The notes beneath the pieces are model-generated. The model did not search any database and had not been told where the DNA came from. It worked only from the letters and a program-made list of their open reading frames with translations. The position numbers were made by a program, and so were the translations under genes. From Daedaleopsis sinensis (taxonomy: Eukaryota > Basidiomycota > Agaricomycetes > Polyporales > Polyporaceae), in contig CM066303.1 of assembly GCA_033807695.1 (NCBI GenBank), positions 2,294,001 through 2,358,000 of the forward strand: a stretch of 64,000 nucleotides of DNA. The letters run 5' to 3'. Shown piece after piece: positions 1 through 10,484 of the stretch (position 1 is the first letter of the stretch; every line of letters starts with the position of its first letter).

Positions 1-1558
1 GAGACGTATAAGCCGAGACGTCGGGCATGAAATGGGCGAGGTACTGGACGAGGCCGAGAAAGCGCTGCACTTCATTGAGCGATCTCATCGGTCGCCAGTT
101 CCGAATGCGGGCCATCTTATCCGAGTCAGCGTGGAGGCCCTGGCTATCAATTAGATGACCGAGGCAATCCATTGACTCGGAGTAGAGGTCGAGTTTCGAC
201 TTGCTCAAGTATAGCTTTTGTTCGCGCAGCTTTTGGAACACAAGTGACAGATGTTTCTCGTGTTCCTCAATGCTGTCCGAGTATACGAATATGTCGTCTA
301 AGTATACGTGGACGAATACTCCTATATATTCTCGAAAAATCCACGTTACTAGCCTCTGGAATGTGCTGGGGGCATTACAGTCCCCCTGCTGCATTACCGT
401 GGAGATGGCAGTGCCGTAAATTGTGGAGAATGCCGTCTTCCATATGTCTTCTGCTTCGATCCGTACTTGTTCGTACGCGTCCGACATATCGATTTTTGTT
501 CGATATCTCGCACGCGCTACGTCGTTACGGATGTTGTCTTGGTCCGGAAATGGAGTGACATCCTTCAATGTGTTGTCGTTGCGCTGTCGCGCGTCGACAA
601 CCGTTCGAAGCTTGCCATTCTTTTTTGGTATGCACAGCAGGGGAGCTGCTTGATTGGCGGGTTTCATCTCTTACCAGTTGGCGGTGATGTACTTGTCCAT
701 CTTCTCCCGGAGTGCCGGCTTGAGAGCGTCAGGGCACCTCGGGTGATGATAGTTGTATATCTTCTTCTCGTCAATTATCGGTATTCTGTGATTGACCTCC
801 CGCCATGGTGGTAGTACCAGTGGTATGTCCCCAATTAGATCGGAGACCTCCTTCAACCACTTCTCTCTCAGTCGAGGAATATTCTCGTCTGTGAGTGACG
901 TGGTCACTTGCTGTGCGATCTCCTTTTCCATCACGTCATTCATCCCGAGCGGGTCCTCGCGTCCTAGGTAGTCGCGGCGAGTCTTGGATGAATGCGCTGA
1001 TATTGTGTCTCTTATTCGTAGATTCGGCATCTTATCTCCTTTGTTCCGTAGTTTACTTTGGGTGTCCTTCCTAGACAGAGAAGTGTATTCTCTGTCTGGG
1101 TAGTTCACTCGCACTGAGCGGAGCGTTTGCTGCGCCGATGTGGCCTCGGGCGGTCCCTCTTCCTGTCTAATCACAGGGTCCGGCCGTGGCGTGCTCGACT
1201 GTGGTTGTTTTGCTTTCTTCTTCGTCTTCTTGTTTCGAATGGGCTCGCCCACTCCTATCTCTTCACTGTCGGAGGGGATCATAACGGAGGGATGGTCGGG
1301 GCTGAGCGATGGTCTCGCGCGATCACGGGCGATATCATCGTCAACCATGTCTTCCACCGTTACTTTATTCTTTTTGAGATGCTGCTTCGTACGGCGGGGC
1401 GGATGTCTTGCGACATCCTCCTCGTCTCCCGTTGCCATTATGATCGACTGGTGATCATGGGGTAATTTCGGTTTTCTTTGATACTTGATCACGTCTTGGT
1501 CCTCGACTTCCTCCACCGTCGTCTGAACGGGCGCGTTCCGACGGCGAGGGCCGTGTAG
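1..1558 (-). pseudogene. Reverse transcriptase region of gypsy element 1, partial
   Basis: From 1516 the frame encodes a charged linker rich in Lys/Asp/Glu, then the start of RT ending in MDKYITANW before an in-frame TAA (671-673). Below that stop the same frame continues with EMKPANQAAPLLCIPKKNG, TVVDARQRND, KIDMSDAYEQVRI and the catalytic box YLDD (codons at 293-304), then thumb sequence up to the window edge. The palm motifs are intact apart from the nonsense codon. The RT would copy element RNA into DNA in cytoplasmic particles. Confidence 0.8.
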
Positions 1559-2293
1559 TCAGTTCTGATGGTCTGCCTTTCGCTTCGCACAATACACAGC
1601 GTCCTCAGCTGGTGAGAACGCTGAGATAGCTGTGCCTTGCACTACTATCTCGCGTTTCCCCAAGTCAAGGACGACACCGTACTTCGACATGAATGGTGTT
1701 CCAATTACGCAGTCGTATCGGTCCAGATTGACCTGGTCGAAATATACTAGGTCATTTACTGCTCCAATACGTACTGGAACACGTGTCCCGTAACTGATCT
1801 TGGACTTGCTCCCGGCGCATCCGAGCTGCAGGGTAACCTGCTGCTCGAGTGTGATCTTCGGAGCTTTCGTGACGTATGCATATTCAGGGGTCATGGAGTT
1901 GGTTGTACTCCCCGTGTCGAACAGGGTGTACGCCTCAACTCCGTTGATTTTTACGAGTGCGCATAGAGTAGCTGTCTCTTCTGCGGAACGTCTAGGCTGC
2001 ACTTGTATCGGGGTACTATCCTTACGTTGTACTGTCGCTGAGTGAGCTCTCGGAGTCGCTGACTTAGCGTCTCGGGTTGCAAACATCTCGGCGTCAGCAT
2101 GTATCGCGAACATTCGGATGTACGGCTCATTCTCTGTTTCGCTCTCGGAGGTTGGAGAGTCTAACTCCTCGTCTGAGCAGTCAATTATTTGCATTCCGTG
2201 CGAACGAACGATCTCGGATCCTGCTCCTGATCCATCAGGGTCCTCCCCTTCTGGTTCAACCGCTGAATCTTCCTGTTCGCTCTCGCTCTCATA
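1559..2293 (-). pseudogene. Retropepsin-like aspartic protease region of gypsy element 1
   Basis: The segment is in frame with the upstream gag and encodes a retropepsin core. The active-site motif FDTGS lies in the sequence YTLFDTGSTTNSMTPEY, followed by strands typical of the fold and a flap region ending in IGTPFMSKYGVVLDLG. The first ATG is at 2194, but the open frame begins directly after the gag stop, so no separate start is needed if readthrough occurs. It ends at an in-frame TGA (1559-1561), after which the same frame continues. Classed as pseudogene because of the flanking stops; natural recoding at the gag stop cannot be excluded. Confidence 0.7.
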
Positions 2294-4669
2294 TTATGAG
2301 CCTCCCCAGTTGTCACGGCCGTCATCGTTCGCCGGTTCCTCCACTCGCTGTGAGTGGAACCGCGGCTTCAGACGTTCGTTCCTGGACTCATACTTCTTTG
2401 GACAGGTCGGGTCGCCCTTGAAATGGCCAACCTGACCACACGCAAAACAAGCATTATCCTTAGGTTTGAATCCCGATGGGCCCGGTGTTGGGGGGCGCGG
2501 AGGGCCTCTGCTCTCCGGGCGGCCTGACTGCGGGGCTCGGGATGCAGTTTTCCTGGGTGGCTCGCGGGATCGGGATCGACCCCGGTCCCGTTCGTCTCGT
2601 CGTTGCCGGTTAGACTTCAATTCTGTCCCAGCTGCTTGAGCTGAGGCTGACTGGGGTGTACCGTACAGCGACGTCGAGCTGACGTTTTGGTGGCTGCTTG
2701 ACAGTGCCTCTTCAAGTTGCCGGGCGTTCTCAAGGATCTCGCTCCATGTATTATACTCGGGCGTGATCCCTCTGAACGTTCTCAGGTTCGAGCGTATATT
2801 CTCCGGTAGTCCATTGAACAACCGGAGATTTAGCTCGTACGGGTTGGGATAGTAGATCATTTCACGGGCGCGCCTCAACAGTTCGGCTGCAAAACTTTCT
2901 ACGCCTGCATGTGTGCGGTATCGGCAACGCATGAACTCTTCTGTTGCTCGCGCGGCGGTGCTAGAGTGTACGAATCGCTCGTGCAGTCGACACACCGCCT
3001 CTGCGAAGGATATGTCGCGCCCGTTATCCGGGTGATCGATTTCTTGAGCATACCACGATTCGGCCTCACCCGCGAGATGTTGCCGTAGGTAGACTAGCTG
3101 GTGACGGTCTGCCTCCGGTCCACATACATTGTATGCCCGGAGCCAGTCCAACACGCTGTCTAGCCACGTGTAGAACTTTTGGTGATTGTTCGCGCCGTCA
3201 TACTTAGATGGTATCTCGATCTTCAGCTGCTTCATTCCGTCGAGGAGCGGCATGCGCTCTCCGACTTTATGTTGAATGTTGTTCGTGATTTGGCTTAACA
3301 GCGCATTCAAGTGCGCTCGAGGACGGTTGATATTTGTCACTTCGTTCCCTGAGCTCGCAGCTTGCGTGCCTGTGGACTGTAGTACGCTGATCGGTCGTCC
3401 TCCTTGGTACACCGGCACCTGTCCGAATCGCACGGCTTCGGGTCGAAGCGCATTGGTAATCAACTCGGGGGGTACGTGCGGTAATCCTTCGTATTTGAAG
3501 CGCACCGTCCCGTTGTGTAGTATCCCTTGACGAGTTGTAGCTCGCCCGTGATTCGGCGACTGAGGGGGATTTAATTCACCCTTCATTCGCTGATCACGCG
3601 CGTGCTCGTATTCTCGCTCCAGTATCTCATTATACACGGGGTGGTATGCTGCGTATGCGTCTACCGACTCTGCCCTCGCATTCGTTGTTATCTGTACTCC
3701 ATGATCACTCGCTCGCGACGCGTGCGTGTGGTCACTCTCGGAGGGGCCTGTGGTCGATGTGTGGGCTGTGAGCAGTATGTTGTCTGCATTTGGCTGTATC
3801 GCCTGCCGATTGCGTTCCTGCTGTCTCACTGCCCGTCCGATGCGACTGTCATACGCGTCCATGCCTTCGCCGGGTAGCCTAGCCATTCCTGCGTCAGCGG
3901 ATGGGGGAGGTATAATTTTTGGGCCTTCTTGCGTCGCTCGCGACGCTGATTCGTCGACCGAGTGTCGCGTCTCGGGAACTGCTGGCAGCGGCGGCATCCC
4001 GAGGAGCGACCTCGTGCTCGCTATCGTTTTGTCGATGTCGACGAGCATTGTCTGATTGTCCTGTATCGCGCGATTGGTGCGGGCATAAGCTGCCCATACA
4101 TCATTCGCGTAGTCTTCGATTATCGCCGTCGATTTGGTTCGTAAACAATCCAAGTCAGCGGCGTGTTCGTTGAGCTGTTGAGTCCTCATGACGACTTGGT
4201 TTCTGAAAGCCAATTGGCTTTGAGTTACCGCTTCCATCATACGGGATTGCTGCTCGTTCTCAGGTCGAGAGGGCTCAATCGCTGCCCGGCTCTGTACTGG
4301 GGTTGTACCGGACCGGGGCGAGTGTCCTATTGCCCTGCTCGTGTCCAGGTTTGTAGATAATGGCGCCTCTATCGTTGTGCCAAACGCTAGGCTCGGCGAT
4401 GGGGCTGCTATTATATTATGAGGGAGGTACCGGATCCTCGATGATACCTGTAGTGGCGAGGTACGCCCTCCTACATGTGTTGGTGACGGAGGGGTCAGTC
4501 GATTCAGACGAGGTCCGGGTTCGATGTCCCCCTCGTCGGGTACTTCTTCTATGCGGGCGGTCCGGGAAAATCCTGGATCTCCTGCTGTATTTTCTAACGG
4601 TCGATTCCACTGCGACAGATCATTAAGTTGATCCATCGAGATGTTGTCGCCGTTACTGCTACGTGACAT
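2294..4669 (-). CDS. Retrotransposon Gag with zinc knuckle
   Basis: Open frame of 791 codons from ATG at 4669. The N-terminal 350 or so residues are low-complexity, polar and coiled-coil-prone. The central part, with RHQLVYLRQHLAGEAESWY and the following helix-rich stretch, is the retrotransposon gag (capsid-like) domain. The C-terminus is Arg/Ser/Pro-rich and carries one CCHC-type knuckle, CFACGQVGHFKGDPTC (CX2CX4HX6C, a slightly long last spacing). This would bind element RNA and form particles. The frame ends at TAA 2294-2296 and the same frame continues into the protease without shift. Confidence 0.85.
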   Translation of the reverse strand: MSRSSNGDNISMDQLNDLSQWNRPLENTAGDPGFSRTARIEEVPDEGDIEPGPRLNRLTPPSPTHVGGRTSPLQVSSRIRYLPHNIIAAPSPSLAFGTTIEAPLSTNLDTSRAIGHSPRSGTTPVQSRAAIEPSRPENEQQSRMMEAVTQSQLAFRNQVVMRTQQLNEHAADLDCLRTKSTAIIEDYANDVWAAYARTNRAIQDNQTMLVDIDKTIASTRSLLGMPPLPAVPETRHSVDESASRATQEGPKIIPPPSADAGMARLPGEGMDAYDSRIGRAVRQQERNRQAIQPNADNILLTAHTSTTGPSESDHTHASRASDHGVQITTNARAESVDAYAAYHPVYNEILEREYEHARDQRMKGELNPPQSPNHGRATTRQGILHNGTVRFKYEGLPHVPPELITNALRPEAVRFGQVPVYQGGRPISVLQSTGTQAASSGNEVTNINRPRAHLNALLSQITNNIQHKVGERMPLLDGMKQLKIEIPSKYDGANNHQKFYTWLDSVLDWLRAYNVCGPEADRHQLVYLRQHLAGEAESWYAQEIDHPDNGRDISFAEAVCRLHERFVHSSTAARATEEFMRCRYRTHAGVESFAAELLRRAREMIYYPNPYELNLRLFNGLPENIRSNLRTFRGITPEYNTWSEILENARQLEEALSSSHQNVSSTSLYGTPQSASAQAAGTELKSNRQRRDERDRGRSRSREPPRKTASRAPQSGRPESRGPPRPPTPGPSGFKPKDNACFACGQVGHFKGDPTCPKKYESRNERLKPRFHSQRVEEPANDDGRDNWGGS

Positions 4670-5577
4670 TGTAATATTGTTGCCTAGATGTAGATGTGAG
4701 GCGAGTCAAAAAAGTGTTAAGTTCACGCTTATCTCACGCCCTTGCCGTGACTCGTCCAAAGCCTATATTCTAGGTGACGGGTTACAGCGGTGGGTGGTGA
4801 GAGGTTGTCCTCCTCTCACCGACCCGTACATACTTTTATATACAACAATCCCGATACTGTACAGTACTACTGAGACAATGGAACACCGGTCCAGGGCGTC
4901 TATCGCTACAGCGCCTATAGTACAATGTAGGGCGTCTAATAGTCCGTTAATAGCGGTATAGTACAAGTCCGTTACACACTCAGACCCGAGGCCCGACCGC
5001 GATAGCCCTACCACATATAGATTCCCGCACCCATCTAGACCCATCTACTCCTTTTCCCGCTCGCCGCTCTCCCCGACGTCCTTCCCTTTACCGTGCATCC
5101 GCTTCAGCTTGTTTTCCGTCCGCGATATACGCGCCCACGTGACCGCATCTAGAGTACCCGCCCGCCACCTTTACTCCGCTCTTTCCTCTTTCATTCGTCC
5201 GCCACGTAGAGCCTCGGAGCCCGACTCCTTTACGCCGTATTGATGCTGACTGACCATATTACAGATGCAACTAGTAGCTCCTATATCGTAGAGTACATAG
5301 GTTCCGTGACCGAGACCACAAATAGCAGCTTGTTTGCTCCCCTCGTCAGCTGCGCTCTTCTCGTCTCTCATCTCGAGTTCTCGACCCTCGATCCTCGCCC
5401 ATCGCTCATCGTCCGCGTTGTAGTCGCTAAGTCGAGACTTGTCTAGGGATCCCCCTCCTTGCTTCCCCCTGCTACTTACCTTTTACGCCTCTGCTTAGGT
5501 ATCTTTTCCGGGAGGACTCGTCCAGCTGTCCCCTTGTCCTGTTCCGACCACTCAGTGGCTGGTTAGACGCATCATTA
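4670..5577. other. Probable LTR/leader sequence, no gene
   Basis: No convincing coding frame. The segment lies between the divergent gag starts of the minus-strand gypsy element and the plus-strand gag remnant, so it probably contains 5' LTR and leader sequence of one or both. A perfect 9-bp hairpin stem, GGTGAGAGG (4796-4804) and CCTCTCACC (4812-4820), is present, followed by a TATA-like TTTTATATA near 4834. LTR ends could not be fixed because no second LTR copy lies in the window. A TGG-initial stretch near 5579 (TGGAGCCCACCGC) resembles a primer binding site for the plus-strand element; this is a weak inference. Confidence 0.4.
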
Positions 5578-6013
5578 TTGGAGCCCACCGCAAGGGTTCT
5601 CAGACTTCAAAAGTCTAGCTGCACCCGGTCAGCCCCTAGGCACCCTTCCTTTTCCCCTTTCCCCCCCCCACCTCTTTCACCCGTGACGGATCCCTTCACA
5701 ACTCCGCACTGTTCCCCTCGATTGAGCACCCCCAAGAATCTCTTTCGACTTTGTGACGCCATCTGGACCGCTGAGACTGAGCCGGATTCCGACGATGAAG
5801 AACTCGAGCAAGAACCAGTGCGAGGTCTCGACACTCCTACCCCTTTCCAAGTGGAAGACACTAGTGATCTGGTGCTCTCTACATCTCAGCTGATAGACCT
5901 ACCTCTTGATATCGACGGCTTTCCCTCGTTTCTACTACTATTCGGTACCGTTCTTGACGAGTTATGACGAGTTACGACAATGTCAACACACTATTTAAGC
6001 CCTGAATTCGACC
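5578..6013 (+). other. Leader upstream of decayed gag; 129-codon ORF of unknown meaning
   Basis: An open frame from 5578 to 5967 (starting at an ATT-TTGG-type non-ATG or internal codon) encodes a Pro/Ser- and acidic-rich peptide. It lies directly upstream of the plus-strand gag remnant in another frame. Nothing in it matches a family I know. It may be leader sequence of the retroelement, or an N-terminal gag extension displaced by an indel. Confidence 0.3.
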
Positions 6014-7144
6014 GTGGCGACGATGTCTACCCCCGCAACAAACAATTTCCGGATGCCACCACGTGGAGCACCTGGCGCACCCTCATTTGATGCCCACAAA
6101 CCACAGACGATCCGAGATTTCTTTGAGGACTTGAATTTTCTGCTCGAGGAGGCCAAACTATCTAGTGAAACTGATGACAACACTTGCATCTCTCACGCCA
6201 TCCAGTATGCTCCTAGCGAAGAAAAGCAAGTCTGGAGGGACTTGCCTTCCGCAAAAGCAACTCTACCCGAGTATGAAGCCTTTCAAATAGCCGTCAAAGC
6301 AGAATACCTGGGAAGCAACGGGAGGCGCCTCTATGCCATCAGCGACCTACACGAAATTATCCAGGTCTCCGCTGGGGGTTGTCTCACATCCACCTCAGCT
6401 CTCTCTGCGTATAGCCGGAAGTTCCGGAACATCGGGAACTACCTCGTCAAAAACGACACCCTCAGAGAGGACAAACACGACCGTTTATTCCTCTCCGGAC
6501 TGCCCCCAAACCTCTGAGAGAAAGTACTCCACCGTCTAGAACTCAAGTGCCCGGATACCGAATATCCACGCAAGCCCTACCCCATTGACGATGTCACCGA
6601 CACAGCCACTCACATTCTCGATGCGCAGAGCAACCAGACTCCGTCAATCACGGCTCAGCAGCAGGCTTCCACCAAATCTGCGTCAGGCGAGACTTCCAAC
6701 ACGAAGCAACTCACTGAAGCCATTAACAAGCTCATCCAACTGCAGCTTGCACAAACACCACCGTCTTCGCGTCAGAACCTACCTCATTTCCAGGCAGCTT
6801 GACTTCCGGATGGGTGCACCTACTGCAGCGACGGCTCACACGGTAGCCAATACTGTCCGGCGGTGGACGAAGACATTGCAGCAGGACTCATCAGTCGGAA
6901 CAATCAATCCCAAGTCATTCTACGTTCTGGACACTACATTCCCAATGTGACCGCGGGCGCGAACCTTCGTGAACGAGTACGCGAATACTACAAGGCACAT
7001 CCGGAGGCCAACAACCACAACATGCCCGCTACATCTCCGACAACGCAGCTATTCTTCAACATCGTTGACAGTCCTCCAGTCTTCTCACGAGGCGACATCC
7101 CAGGCACCGTGGCGGCTACAGAGCTTTTCCAGCAGGTGTTGTAG
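6014..7144 (+). pseudogene. Decayed retrotransposon gag
   Basis: A single frame (6014-7144) encodes a gag-type protein interrupted by two TGA codons (6515-6517 and 6803-6805 approx.). The N-terminus MATMSTPATNNFRMPPRG is followed by a helical capsid-like domain (FDAHKPQTIRDFFEDLNFLL and onward). After the second stop comes a knuckle-like CTYCSDGSHGSQYC (CX2CX5HX3C, variant). Reading resumes in the same frame after each stop, which shows decay by point mutation rather than indels. No protease or RT follows; the sequence stops at 7144 just before repeats that adjoin the KDZ remnant, suggesting truncation by that element. Confidence 0.75.
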
Positions 7145-7897
7145 TTCTGATGCATCAAGTACAGGTACTTAACATAGGTGCTATTGCAATGTGTACAGGC
7201 TATGCCTCTGATGCATCAGAACATTCTAGGGCTATGGGGGGGTGGCCGGGCACAGGGCTGCTGGGACTGCTTGACATCGTGGCAGCCTGTCTAATTCGGC
7301 CAGTGCAGCCATTTTGAGCGGTTATGCGCCCGGAAAAGCCATCTAAGCGCCTCCGCTACCCAAATGGGGTGGATTCCAGCCACCTTGGCGGCTATTCTCA
7401 CAGAAAAGCCACCCGAGCATCTTAGTGTCCCAAATGGGTTGATTTCAGCCACCCTGGTGCCTAGGCAGATGGAGCGGGCGCCCGGGCGCTAGATACTCCA
7501 AAAGCGGTCAGGCCTAGCCACTTCGGTGTCTGCGATGCCAACTTCCTCAAAATCTTGCAGCCTGTGGCCGCTCGACACACTTGAGTTGAGAGATTAGAGT
7601 GCATAAGCTGCTGGTGCAGTGCTATAGTATACAAGCTGAAAGGCAGACGGGCCTACTAGTCATCTCGGTGTCTGCTCTGCCAAATGCGGTCACCATACAC
7701 GTCGTTGGGCGCTTCCTCTGAGTCCTGTTGACGCTCCAGACACTTGTAGTGAGAAGCTCGAGTGCGTAAGCTACTGGGGCAGTTCTATAGATATAAACAT
7801 TATGAGTGAGTAATATGTAGAACTAGTACTGCCAAGTGTATGCAATGGCAGCAAGCAAACATACATAGATTGCATGAATTGGGTATCAAGTAGTATG
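7145..7897. repeat. Diverged internal direct repeats next to KDZ remnant
   Basis: No coding frame. Two kinds of diverged direct repeats are visible. AAAAGCCA...CCCAAATGGG...TTCAGCCACC units lie at about 7333-7395 and 7400-7460. A longer unit carrying TCGGTGTCTGC, GTGC-TAAGCT-CTGG-GCAGT and CTATAG occurs at about 7520-7632 and 7665-7795. A dyad around TCTGATGCATCA occurs at about 7147 and 7207. The position directly downstream of the KDZ transposase end suggests a subterminal region of that element, which is an inference. Confidence 0.5.
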
Positions 7898-9975
7898 CTA
7901 TGTGATATTGTCGGGATCTACAGACCCTACATCAAGCTCCTCTAAATCTGGTGCTACCTCTGGTATACTAATGTCATCGGACACCATCCATTCATCATCA
8001 GTCTGCCAGTCCAGACCGGGGGTAGCCTGCACATCGGCGACACATACATGCCAAGCAGTTGTGCGCATGCGGCACCGTATCACTTCCTGCTTGATCGTGT
8101 ATGCGACAAGCCCCTCCTTCAAGGCAGGGTCTGGCAAAGTGATGGCTTGTGCCCGGCATTTCCACTCCTTCTCATTGTACGCGTGGCTTGCCAGCGCACA
8201 ACACATCTCCTCCACAAGCCACTTCACCTCCTCTTCCCACCTCATGACGCGCGCGCGACTTCAACCACTCCACACGGAGGGAGTCAATCATCTCCTCTGT
8301 ACCGCTGAGGTCTGAGGTGCGCTATATCCAGGACATTGTCCGCCTTCCTTCCAAGGGTCCGGGATCCTTGTTACCACGTGCACGCTTGCGCGTGGACTCA
8401 GCAACAGGGTCATCGTCTTGGAGTCCACGGATGTCACCGTCTTGGAGCTTGCACAGCTCGCACTCCCAGGCCCCATGACCTGATAGTGCGAGCTTCGTGC
8501 GACGTGCATGGCAATATTGGCTGGCGACACATTGTTTCCTGGTGTCTTGAGTGGTGATCTCTTCTCGTGCACATGTGTTGGCGACCTGATGCCTGACATG
8601 TGTCTTTTTATACTGATAGAGGTGGTCGAGGGTGTGCAGTTGGTTCTGTAGATGCTGAAGGGTGTCGCGACACTGGGCTTCACGAAGCTGCAACTCGATC
8701 TTGTGTAGATGTGAAGAACACATGGCCTTGCGCCGTAAAGCTCCAATCTCGGAGGGGAGACCGAGCTGTGCCTCCTCGATGAGCTCTACATCCAAACGAC
8801 ACGTGGCATCGTCATTGAGGATTGTTACAGCGCGCGGCATGTATATCCCCTGGAGCTCTCGAAACTTCTGTAGCTTGCGTCGAAGGGCGGTGTGCCGTTC
8901 GAAGAGGCCTGCTACTTTTGAGGATGTAGCCTTCTTTGCGTCTTCTCGCAAACACCACCTAAGAAATAGGTCAGTATCATCGTTCGGAATGTGACACAGT
9001 GAGACAGAATCTTACTTGGTCTCTTCTAAATCCAGTCCCATAGATACGAAGCCGACAATACTTATGTCGTGAAGTGTAATGTACCCCGGAGCCGCACTGG
9101 CAGCCTGTTGCTCCTCGGCGAGTGTGCGCAGAGTCTCTGTGCGAGTCGGTTCCACACAAAGGGGGGTAGAGTCAGTTAATGCGACGTTGTACGAGCATGT
9201 TACCACACACCTTGAGATGTAGTCACATAAGGGTCATCACGACCAAAGGGATTGTGCTCCCATGCCACGACATCAGTGCGCCACTTCTGAAGGTTGTGTT
9301 TATCCTTGATTGATGCGCTCAACTCCTGGTACATCTCGTTCTGCTCAGCGTAGACCTTGGGTGCTTTGCGCAGAGCCTTGTGCAGTGCCCAGGCTATTAC
9401 GAGTTCGGTTCGAGTAATCAGTGTTAGCTAATGCGGTGGACAGTACACAGACTACTCATGCGTCTTGATGATCTTGCGTCAGTTTGAATACCCAAACTGG
9501 TCCTTGAGGACTCCTTGGCGCTGCCCCGGACCCATCTGCTTCGTCGTGTTGGCGATGGGCTGGATCCACCACTATGCGGGCCCTGGAGCCTCTCCATCGG
9601 TGTGTCTGGATCCCACATGGTAGTTCAAAGAGTACAGCGAGTGGCCCTCTCGTTGATGTGCATGGAAATGGAGCTTCAGGATGACGTACAAGATTGAGCC
9701 CTGAGGTATCTCTATATGTATGTGTGATGGGAACTTTGCTATCCGGTCTAGAAGCCCGAGAGACCATCGGCAGGCTATGTCATAGCTGACCAACTTGTTC
9801 AGGACGAGGAACCGGCGAATGGCGCATACAAATATATAGTCCATATTGATGTATCTTACGCAACAGATTAGCAATGTAACATAGCAATGTCATCAACAGA
9901 GTGCACTCACTTTTCGCCCTTCTGCACGTCTCCAACGCCAAGTGCAAGCCAGAACCCATGCCGTTGATGGGAGGG
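7898..9975 (-). pseudogene. KDZ (Kyakuja-Dileera-Zisupton) transposase, N-terminally truncated
   Basis: Exon-like pieces on the minus strand give the C-terminal two thirds of a KDZ transposase: HGFWLALGVGDVQKGEK (about 9912-9970), INMDYIFVCAIR, SYDIACRW (9764-9787), REGHSLYSLNYHVG and RHTDGEAPG. These are followed by IQPIANTTKQMGPGQRQGV, a coiled-coil stretch (8322-8951), GRRTMSWI and MRWEEEVKWLVEEM (7898-8245). A TAG in frame lies at 9572-9574. The N-terminal CxC zinc region and first catalytic segment are missing; sequence upstream of about 9975 belongs to another retroelement. Family recognition rests on the TDGEAPG and ...RRT(L/M)SWI signatures. The enzyme would excise and integrate large basidiomycete DNA transposons; this copy should be dead. 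Confidence 0.8.
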
Positions 9976-9988
9976 CACCGGCGATCTA

Positions 9989-10484
9989 CTAGGAAAACCC
10001 AGCAGATATAACACCGGGCAGACTCTCCGAAGGGTGCGAGGTGGACCTCTGGTTCCCGAGCAGCCGGAACGAACAACTACGACGAGACGCGCACGTCGAA
10101 GGTCGGAGAACGAGGGATCGAGAAGGGTACGCGCGTGCGCGCGTGTAGTGTGGATGCGACTCTGTTGGAGTCGCTTTTGGGGGTCGAGGTTCTGGACCCG
10201 GCCCGGAGGCCTTCGCCGACGCGGTATCGAACGACGATGGTACTTCATACGGAGAGAGAGGAACTGAGGAGACGAAGGAGGCAGAAGCGAAAGCGTTGTG
10301 GATTTTTGTAGATTTCTCTGGGTCGTCAGTTGTGAATAGATAAGCGTGCTGAATCGTTTCGGGACTGGTATCTTCTAGTTTGGCGTACGAGGTCAGGTTC
10401 AGCTGGCCCTTCGTGTGGTCGTACTCCACGACGAGGGCGAGATCTCCCTGACTGTCAGTCAGATCCTCGACAGGAGAAACCCCA
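9989..10484 (-). pseudogene. Start of pol (linker) of gypsy-type element 2, truncated
   Basis: After the gag-protease ORF, a frame shifted by -1 stays open across the gag-protease stop (reading EDLTDSQGDLALVVEYD) and continues with GQLNLTSYAKLEDTSPETI and an Ala/Ser/Pro-rich stretch. No RT motif is reached before the sequence changes to KDZ near 9975. This looks like the beginning of pol whose remainder was removed or displaced by the KDZ insertion. A six-base homopolymer (10485-10490, G on plus, C on the coding strand) sits where the two frames overlap. Confidence 0.5.

Larger units (their letters stand above)
1..4669 (-). mobile_element. Ty3/gypsy LTR retrotransposon, 3' part outside window
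   Basis: Gag, aspartic protease and reverse transcriptase follow each other on the minus strand in the order gag-PR-RT. The RT runs off the left edge, so RNase H, integrase and the 3' LTR are not visible. All three regions share one reading frame (4669 down to 1), interrupted by three stop codons at 2294-2296 (TAA), 1559-1561 (TGA) and 671-673 (TAA). The element is therefore a single-frame gag-pol polyprotein type that is either decayed or relies on readthrough at the first stop. Assignment to Ty3/gypsy rests on the RT motif and fungal precedent; without the integrase position it is an inference. Confidence 0.85.
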
